From Actinoallomurus spadix (GTDB taxonomy: Bacteria; Actinomycetota; Actinomycetes; Streptosporangiales; Streptosporangiaceae): a stretch of DNA of 64,000 nt. The stretch lies in assembly GCF_024055725.1 (NCBI RefSeq), contig NZ_JAMXMX010000004.1, forward strand, positions 1 to 64,000. The letters are read 5' to 3'. The notes below the pieces were generated by a model. The model saw only the letters and a list, made by a program, of their open reading frames with translations. It was not told the origin of the DNA and made no database searches. The position numbers and the translations under genes are program-made. Below, piece after piece: positions 58,773 through 64,000 of this stretch; the first letter of the stretch is position 1, and every line of letters begins with the position of its first letter.

Positions 58773-59984
58773 GACGGCCCGTGCCATGCGGCGCAGTTCC
58801 GGGGTGAGGTGCCCGACGTCGACCACGACGTCGCTCACCACGGCGCAGGCCGGTCCGGTGGGAGAGAACGACTCGGCGCACAGGCTCTCGGCCTCGCGCA
58901 GCGTCTCCTCCGCGGCCCGCAGGTCGCGGATCTCCGTCTGCGCCCGCGCGACGTCGATCAGATGGCGGCCGTAGGACGTCCGTGACAGCTCGCCGGCGTG
59001 CACGTCACCGGCCGACCGCAGCGCCAGGCCGGGCTCGTGGAGCATCGCGTAGGCGTGGGTCGCCTCTCTCGCCACCCGCGCCGGGCCGAACCCCACGTGG
59101 TAGTCGAGGCGATCGCGGGCGAACCGGTGGGCGGCCGACCCGGCGAGTCCGAGGTACTCGGTCGCCGGCGCGGTGCGCTCCGCGGCGCTCGCCGCCGCCA
59201 TGGCGGCCAGCAGCAGGCCGCCCCACACCGTCAGGTCGCGGAGCGCGGCCTCGTCCATCGCCGGCTCGGTGCGCGCGGCGATCGAGACGGCGTGTTCCTC
59301 GGACGCCCGGGGGCGGCCCTCGCAGAGCAGGGTCCAGGAGTAGGTGCCGTGGAGCGTCTCCCACTCGAGCTCGTCACCGCCGCCCTCGGCGGCCTGGATC
59401 GCGCGTTCGGCGGCGGCCTCGGCAAGGGCGCACCTGCCGTAGCGCACGAGGAGGCGCGCGGCGAGCTGGTGGGCCTCGGCGAGCGGTCCGGCCGCGCTCG
59501 GCCCGAGTTCGCTCGACGCGAGACGGGCCTCACCGATCAGGCTGGGCAGGACCCCGGCGAGGCGGGTCATGTTCCCCGCCCGGTAGGCGCGCCAGGCGGC
59601 GTCGACGGCGGCGTTCAGCTCGGCGAGGTCGGTCGCCTCGCCGGCGTCGTCGGCGTCCACGCCGGGCATCGAGTCCGCCGCCGCGACGACGTCGCCGACG
59701 TCCCGGACGTCGCGGATGCCGCGGACGTCGCTGGGCGCGCCGTGAGCGCGCTCCGTGCCGCCCTCTCCGGGGGACCGCCCGCCGAGCAGCCGCGAGACAT
59801 CGACGTCCAGCGCGTCGGCGAGCCTGGTGAGTGCGGTGAGGCGCGCGGTACTCCGCCGGCCGTGCTCGAGCTTTTCGATCAGGTCGATGTCCATACCGGA
59901 GTGGTCCGCGAGTTCCCCCCGGGTCAGGGAGCGTCCTTCGCGGAGCGACCTGAGCCGGTCACCGATGTTGTCGGGCTCGGACAC
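58758..59984 (-). CDS. XRE family regulator with TPR-like sensor part
   Basis: The 408-residue protein has an N-terminal XRE helix-turn-helix (about 7-66; LRSLREGRSLTRGELADHSG and IEKLEHGRRS) followed by a short Asp-Val-rich linker (RDVRDVGDVV) and a helical TPR-like region (about 115-400) with repeated Ala/Leu patterns. Such proteins in actinomycetes often sense peptides or partner proteins. It lies between pdxT and pdxS on the same strand. Control of PLP synthesis is possible, but other regulators with this architecture have different targets. The ATG at 59984 starts the domain. Confidence 0.85.
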   Translation of the reverse strand: MSEPDNIGDRLRSLREGRSLTRGELADHSGMDIDLIEKLEHGRRSTARLTALTRLADALDVDVSRLLGGRSPGEGGTERAHGAPSDVRGIRDVRDVGDVVAAADSMPGVDADDAGEATDLAELNAAVDAAWRAYRAGNMTRLAGVLPSLIGEARLASSELGPSAAGPLAEAHQLAARLLVRYGRCALAEAAAERAIQAAEGGGDELEWETLHGTYSWTLLCEGRPRASEEHAVSIAARTEPAMDEAALRDLTVWGGLLLAAMAAASAAERTAPATEYLGLAGSAAHRFARDRLDYHVGFGPARVAREATHAYAMLHEPGLALRSAGDVHAGELSRTSYGRHLIDVARAQTEIRDLRAAEETLREAESLCAESFSPTGPACAVVSDVVVDVGHLTPELRRMARAVAVKA

Positions 59985-60121
59985 TGTTCTGCACCCCCTG
60001 GTGCCGCCTGCGTTCCAAGCGCTGCGCTCACATGCGCTGCATTCAGGCTACGACCGAATCGTCTCCACCGACCAGCCCGAAATGGCCTTATTAAGAAGGC
60101 CGAAACGGAGGTGCCCGCCGG

Positions 60122-60766
60122 TCAGTGCGAGTCGCGGCCCAGCCGGGCCGGCGAACGGATCTTGAATCGGCGGAGCGACAGCTCCAGGGGCAGGAACCCG
60201 TCATCGCGGCGCTCGGTCAGGCCCCCGCCGAACAGGTGCTCCCGGGCCAGCGCCAGACCGAACTCCTCATAGTCGAACGGCAGCGGCACATCGGGCGCGC
60301 CCTCGTCGATCGCCTTCCAGAAGGGCGCCTCCGCCGCGAGCCGCTCCCCCAGGTCGACGACGACACCGTCCTCGGCCGTGACGAACACGTCCCGTCGCGG
60401 CCGGTCGCCGGCGTACCACCGGAACCAGCACCCCGACACCACGCTGTGCAGGACGAGCACACCGCAGGTGGAGCCGGGCAGCGCCGCCGCGATCTGGTCG
60501 GCGAGCGTACGCGCCTGGTCGTCGACGTCGTAGAGCCGCCGGTCACAGACGACGAGCGCGTCGCCGTACGCCCCGATGAACAACTCGTCCTCGTACGGCC
60601 ACAGCGCGAAGTCCAGCACCGTGTCACCGCTCTCGAGGATCGCCGACTCCGGATAGAGGCGCCGCGCCAGGTCGGCGGCGGCGTCCGGGTCCGGGACCAG
60701 GCCCTGCCGGAACGCCTGGACCGGATCGTCAACGCTCGCGCACGCCAGCGCGATGGACCACGCCAT
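60122..60766 (-). CDS. DUF6928-like protein of unknown function
   Basis: The 214-residue product resembles actinobacterial DUF6928 proteins in its order of conserved parts: a beta start (SIALACASVDDPVQAF), ALVVCDRRLYDVDDQ, GVLVLHSVVSGCWFRWY, VVDLGERLAAEAPFW and PLPFDYEEFGLALAREHLFG. No catalytic motif is recognised. The ATG at 60766 begins the conserved part with GGAGG eleven bases upstream; the frame is open eight more codons. It sits between pdxS and the XRE gene. Confidence 0.7.
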   Translation of the reverse strand: MAWSIALACASVDDPVQAFRQGLVPDPDAAADLARRLYPESAILESGDTVLDFALWPYEDELFIGAYGDALVVCDRRLYDVDDQARTLADQIAAALPGSTCGVLVLHSVVSGCWFRWYAGDRPRRDVFVTAEDGVVVDLGERLAAEAPFWKAIDEGAPDVPLPFDYEEFGLALAREHLFGGGLTERRDDGFLPLELSLRRFKIRSPARLGRDSH

Positions 60767-60908
60767 GGGTCTCGTCCCTCCTGCGGCCACTGCACCGGTC
60801 CCGTGGAGGCGTCACGCCGCCGGGCCCAGGCCAGGTTAGCCCGCCCGCGCCGTGCTGGGGAGGGCCCGAAGGCCCTGGAAATCCCCCGGCCCGGCCGGCG
60901 GGCCCTCC

Positions 60909-60929
60909 GGGCCCCCTCATCGGGGGCCC
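60909..60929 (-). terminator. pdxS terminator hairpin
   Basis: GGGCCCCC (60909-60916) pairs perfectly with GGGGGCCC (60922-60929) around TCATC, about 47 bases beyond the pdxS stop. No T-run follows. Confidence 0.65.
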
Positions 60930-60975
60930 CTCTCCCGTGTGCCCGGTCATCGGCCCGGACGACGAGGCCGGATCC

Positions 60976-61893
60976 CTACCAGCCGCGCCCGGCGAGCCGG
61001 TCGGAGTCCTGCAGCGTCGAGACGTTGATGCCGACCATCGCCTCACCGAGCCCGCGGGAGACCTTGGCGATGACGTCGGGGTCGTCGTAGAAGGTGGTGG
61101 CCTTCACGATCGCCTCGGCGCGCTTGGCCGGGTCACCGGACTTGAAGATGCCCGAGCCGACGAACACGCCCTCCGCGCCGAGCTGCATCATCATCGCGGC
61201 GTCCGCCGGGGTCGCGATGCCACCGGCGGTGAACAGCACGACCGGGAGCTTGCCGGCCGTGGCGACCTCCTTGACCAGCTCGTACGGGGCCTGCAGCTCC
61301 TTGGCCGCGACGAACAGCTCGTCCTCGGGGAGGGCGCCGAGACGCCGGATGTCCTGACGCAGGCGGCGCATGTGGGTGGTGGCGTTGGAGACGTCACCGG
61401 TGCCGGCCTCGCCCTTGGAACGGATCATGGCCGCGCCCTCGGTGATCCGGCGGAGCGCCTCGCCGAGGTTGGTGGCACCGCACACGAACGGCACGGTGAA
61501 CGCCCACTTGTCGATGTGGTTCTCGTAGTCCGCCGGGGTCAGGACCTCGGATTCGTCGATGTAGTCGACACCGAGCGCCTGCAGGACCTGAGCCTCGACG
61601 AAGTGCCCGATGCGCGCCTTGGCCATGACCGGAATCGACACCGCGTTGATGATGCCCTCGATCATGTCCGGGTCGCTCATCCGGGAGACGCCGCCCTCGG
61701 CCCGGATGTCGGCGGGCACGCGCTCGAGCGCCATGACGGCGACGGCGCCGGCGTCTTCGGCGATCTTGGCCTGTTCCGGGGTGACGACATCCATGATCAC
61801 GCCGCCCTTGAGCATCTCCGCCATCCCCCGCTTGACTCGGGCGGTGCCGGTCTCCGGAGTGGCGGTGGGCTGGGCGGGGGTGGCAGTGGACAC
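60976..61893 (-). CDS. pdxS: Pyridoxal 5'-phosphate synthase subunit PdxS
   Basis: PdxS condenses ribose 5-phosphate, glyceraldehyde 3-phosphate and PdxT-derived ammonia to PLP. The 305-residue TIM barrel shows [18 protein letters not shown] with the first active-site lysines near, [23 protein letters not shown] and [20 protein letters not shown]. The GTG at 61893 has AGAGGT upstream. A terminator follows, so pdxT downstream probably has a separate promoter. Confidence 0.97.
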   Translation of the reverse strand: MSTATPAQPTATPETGTARVKRGMAEMLKGGVIMDVVTPEQAKIAEDAGAVAVMALERVPADIRAEGGVSRMSDPDMIEGIINAVSIPVMAKARIGHFVEAQVLQALGVDYIDESEVLTPADYENHIDKWAFTVPFVCGATNLGEALRRITEGAAMIRSKGEAGTGDVSNATTHMRRLRQDIRRLGALPEDELFVAAKELQAPYELVKEVATAGKLPVVLFTAGGIATPADAAMMMQLGAEGVFVGSGIFKSGDPAKRAEAIVKATTFYDDPDVIAKVSRGLGEAMVGINVSTLQDSDRLAGRGW

Positions 61894-62011
61894 GGGCTAC
61901 CTCTTAGGAGAAATCGATCACGCTTGTCGCTCTCCATGGTAGTTCGAGGTCCGAGGGGCCGGAGCCCGGCTCCGGCGGCGCCCGGCCGCGCCGGGTTCAC
62001 GGGGGTGACGA

Positions 62012-62048
62012 GACGGCCCGCGGTCACGGGGTCACGGGACGGCCCGCG
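62012..62048. repeat. Short direct repeat over the end of the DUF3048 gene
   Basis: GACGGCCCGCG occurs at 62012-62022 and 62038-62048, with two GTCACGGG units between them. The repeat spans the stop codon at 62024-62026 of the DUF3048 gene and may reflect slippage. Confidence 0.5.
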
Positions 62049-63067
62049 TTGACGAGGACGACCCAGACCTGGCCGGGAGCGAACGTCATCGGCCGTCCCG
62101 ACGGGGTGGTGAAGGTCGTGCCCCGGTCCTCGGAGGCACGGGACCAGCGGACGTCGTACGCCTTGCCGTCGCGCAGCACCGTCGCGGTCCCGGTGCCCAC
62201 CGTCCGCAGCAGCGGCGTGTAGTTGCCGAGGAAGTCGTGAAACTGCGACCGGGTCGTCCGTACCCGCTGGATCACGATCGTCCGCCCGCCGAGCCGCCCG
62301 CCCTCGGCGGCCTGGTCCGGGCGGCCGTCCTGGGAGACGAGCCAGCGGTGTTCCCCTGCCGACCAGTGGAAGACCAGCGTCGAGGACGGGTAGCGGGCGG
62401 TGTAGGACGTCGTCGCCGTGCCACCGGGCGGCGCGGCGCCGAACCGGAAGCCGATGTCCCGGGCCTTCGTCGCGCCGGGGGCCTTGGCGAGCAGCCGCCG
62501 CGGCGACGCGTACAGGTTGTACGGCGCCGGGTGCGGTCCCCCGCGCGCGTAGGCGCCGGACGCCGTGTCCGGGGAGACGTCGACCAGCGCTGTCCGGGCG
62601 AGATAGGGCTTCATCTTGCTCTGCACGCCGGAGTAGGCGAAGGCGGGCCGGCCGAACTGCGGCAGGAGGTGCAGGTCCGAGATCCGGGCGCTGCGGACCG
62701 GCCCGATCTGCGGCGGGAGGGTCGAGGAGTAGACCGCCATGATCCGGGACAGGCCGCCTTCGACCTGTTCGACGTAGACGATGTCCGCCGAGCGCAGGCC
62801 GCGCTGCGGCTTGGCGGACCGGGTGTTGTCGATCTTGACGGCCAGGACCGGGCCGTTCCGCGCGCCCGGGCGGCCGGTGAAGGGGTGGACCGGCCGCGCC
62901 GACGGGGACGGTGTGGCCGACGGTGCCGGCGTGCCCGCGGTTCTCGGCGGGGCCGCCGTGTTCGGTCCGCTGGAGCACGCCGAAAGGGTCAGGGCGGCGA
63001 GCGCGACGGCGCTCAGCACGGCTGTGCGTGGGCTCTTGTGCGGCTTGTGCGGCTGGAGAACGGACAT
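62024..63067 (-). CDS. DUF3048 family lipoprotein (YerB-like)
   Basis: The 347-residue protein has a lipoprotein signal with LTLSAC, lipid at Cys31, a Pro/Ser/Thr linker (35-58) and the DUF3048 domain (about 62-345) with LAVKIDNTRSAKPQRGL, DIVYVEQVEGGLSRIMAVY and IGPVRSARISDL. YerB-like proteins are anchored outside the cell membrane; the role is unknown, possibly in the cell envelope. The ATG at 63067 starts the signal peptide. Confidence 0.88.
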   Translation of the reverse strand: MSVLQPHKPHKSPRTAVLSAVALAALTLSACSSGPNTAAPPRTAGTPAPSATPSPSARPVHPFTGRPGARNGPVLAVKIDNTRSAKPQRGLRSADIVYVEQVEGGLSRIMAVYSSTLPPQIGPVRSARISDLHLLPQFGRPAFAYSGVQSKMKPYLARTALVDVSPDTASGAYARGGPHPAPYNLYASPRRLLAKAPGATKARDIGFRFGAAPPGGTATTSYTARYPSSTLVFHWSAGEHRWLVSQDGRPDQAAEGGRLGGRTIVIQRVRTTRSQFHDFLGNYTPLLRTVGTGTATVLRDGKAYDVRWSRASEDRGTTFTTPSGRPMTFAPGQVWVVLVNAGRPVTP

Positions 63068-63153
63068 GACGCGTTCTCTCCCACTAATCCGGAAAGGGCC
63101 AGACTAACCGAACGGCTCGCCGGCGGGCGGCGTCACCCGCGCATCCGGGCCGG

Positions 63154-63711
63154 TCAGCGAGGTCGGGCGGCCTCGGCCGAGGTCTCCGGCGGGGCGTCGT
63201 CGATCTCGAAGAACTCCGGGAGCGGCGCCCGGCCGGCCAGGTGCAGCAGGCGCGGCAGGAGCTTGCGCCGCGCGGCGCGGGTCGCGGTCACCGCGTTGTT
63301 GTAGAAGCTGCGCGCGTACGCGACCTTCCGGACGGCGGCGTCGAGCTCCTCCAGCAGCGCCGCGCCGTCCTCACGCCCGGCGAGGGTGTCGCGGAAGCCG
63401 GGCTGCTCGACGACGGCCCGCAGCGCGCGGGACAGGTCGCTCTCGGCGAACTCCCGGTTGTCGGCGTCGGCGATGCGGGCCTCGTGCGCGGCCGCGGCCA
63501 GCAGCAGGCTGGTCGCCGGGTCGAGCAGGCGGGAGGCGGCGAGCTCCAGGGCGACCGCCGCGCGCCGGACGAGCGCGACGTCGAGTCCGGCGCGCGCGGT
63601 CTCGAGGCGTACGTGCAGCCGGTCGATCCGGGTGGCGCGCCAGGAGACGTAGACGCCGAGCAGGAGGAGGACCGCGGCGGCGAGTGCGACGTTGAGCAGG
63701 GTGTGGTACAC
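63154..63711 (-). CDS. Membrane-anchored LemA-like protein
   Basis: The 185-residue product has one N-terminal membrane helix (about 6-24) and a helical domain. The segment KVAYARSFYNNAVTATRAAR followed by LLPRLLHLAGRAPLPEFFEI resembles the C-terminal signature of LemA proteins (YN-x-A-V with a closing F-F-E). It is more divergent at its N-terminal half. The GTG at 63711 lies two bases after the pimA stop, so it is in the pimA operon. Function is unknown. Confidence 0.7.
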   Translation of the reverse strand: MYHTLLNVALAAAVLLLLGVYVSWRATRIDRLHVRLETARAGLDVALVRRAAVALELAASRLLDPATSLLLAAAAHEARIADADNREFAESDLSRALRAVVEQPGFRDTLAGREDGAALLEELDAAVRKVAYARSFYNNAVTATRAARRKLLPRLLHLAGRAPLPEFFEIDDAPPETSAEAARPR

Positions 63712-63713
63712 GG

Positions 63714-64000
63714 TCAGCCCGCCGACGTCTCGACGACGGTGCTGTCCCCGGCCACGGTCTCGTACACGCGGACGACGTCACGGGCGACCGTCGACCAGTC
63801 GTAGGCGCGCACGGCGGTCCTGGCCTCCGCCGAGAGCTGCTTGCGGCGGGCCGGGTCGTCCAGCAGCTCCGCCGCCGCGGCGGCCAGCGCCTCGGCGTCG
63901 CCCACCGGGAACAGCGCTCCGGCCCGGCCGTCGAGCAGCACGCGCCGGAACGCCTCGATGTCGCTGGCGAGGATCGGCGCGCCGGCCGACATGGCCTCGG
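63714..64000 (-). CDS. pimA: Glycosyltransferase family 4, likely phosphatidylinositol mannosyltransferase (3' end only)
   Basis: Only the last 94 codons are in the window; the gene runs off the right edge. The visible part starts E-A-MSAGAPILASDIEAFRRV, the donor-binding E-x7-E region of GT-B enzymes, and ends with a helical closing segment (RTAVRAYDWSTVARDVVRVYE). As I recall, pimA precedes pdxS in other actinomycetes, which supports transfer of the first mannose to phosphatidylinositol at the membrane. A different GT4 enzyme cannot be excluded from the fragment. Confidence 0.7.
   Translation of the reverse strand, partial: EAMSAGAPILASDIEAFRRVLLDGRAGALFPVGDAEALAAAAAELLDDPARRKQLSAEARTAVRAYDWSTVARDVVRVYETVAGDSTVVETSAG

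Overview
The window is 64 kb of very GC-rich, densely packed, mostly minus-strand DNA. Codons end almost always in G or C, GTG starts are frequent, and many neighbouring genes overlap by 1 or 4 bases (TGATG, ATGA, GTGA). Gene content (argCJBDR, infC-rpmI-rplT-pheST, alaS-DUF6167-DUF948-rarA, yajC-secDF, ruvCAB-yebC-pdxT, bifunctional Rel, an Eis-type acetyltransferase, a PimA-like glycosyltransferase) points to a filamentous actinomycete chromosome. I infer something near Streptosporangiales or Streptomycetales, but the window cannot fix the genus. I saw no tRNA gene, IS element, prophage, CRISPR array or replication origin.

Layout. 1-0.44 kb: leader and three candidate tandem promoters of an rRNA operon that leaves the window to the left. 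0.7-9.4 kb (minus): tyrS, mpg, argH, then the arginine operon argC-J-B-D-R. Similar ATGCA-N7-CGCAT palindromes precede argC and argH. 9.5-13.7 kb (plus): a small lipoprotein, a CYTH-CHAD protein and a Tat-exported phospholipase C. 13.8-22.8 kb (minus): pheST, an orphan PAS histidine kinase, a STAS protein, a rRNA methyltransferase, rplT, rpmI and infC, with a TSUP transporter inserted on the plus strand. infC appears to start with AUC behind a leader that can form a terminator. 22.8-25.0 kb: an RlmA-type methyltransferase divergent from a PadR-membrane protein pair. 25.0-32.2 kb (minus): aroE, mltG, ruvX, alaS, two small proteins and rarA.

32.2-38.9 kb is the accessory part, between rarA and aspS. 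It holds a GNAT enzyme, an MFS pump with divergent TetR and AraC regulators, a methyltransferase, a tautomerase with a palindromic promoter, an RsbW-like ATPase, and three gene remnants (DUF4291, truncated XRE/DUF5753, an unidentified 3' end). 38.9-49.8 kb: aspS, hisS, an MBL hydrolase, a secreted cyclophilin, a DUF349 protein, rel, pbpA and apt. 49.9-64 kb (minus): secF, secD, yajC, ruvB, ruvA, ruvC, an Eis-like enzyme, yebC, pdxT, a TPR-type XRE regulator, a DUF6928-like protein, pdxS, a DUF3048 lipoprotein, a LemA-like protein and the 3' end of pimA.

The block is mainly core information processing (aminoacyl-tRNA synthetases, initiation factor, ribosomal proteins, Sec export, Holliday-junction resolution, stringent response) plus arginine and vitamin B6 synthesis. 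I found no convincing large undescribed system. The most interesting signals are regulatory: the infC leader, the arg boxes, the paired palindromes before pbpA, the regulators placed between pdxS and pdxT, and a STAS protein lacking its phosphorylatable serine.
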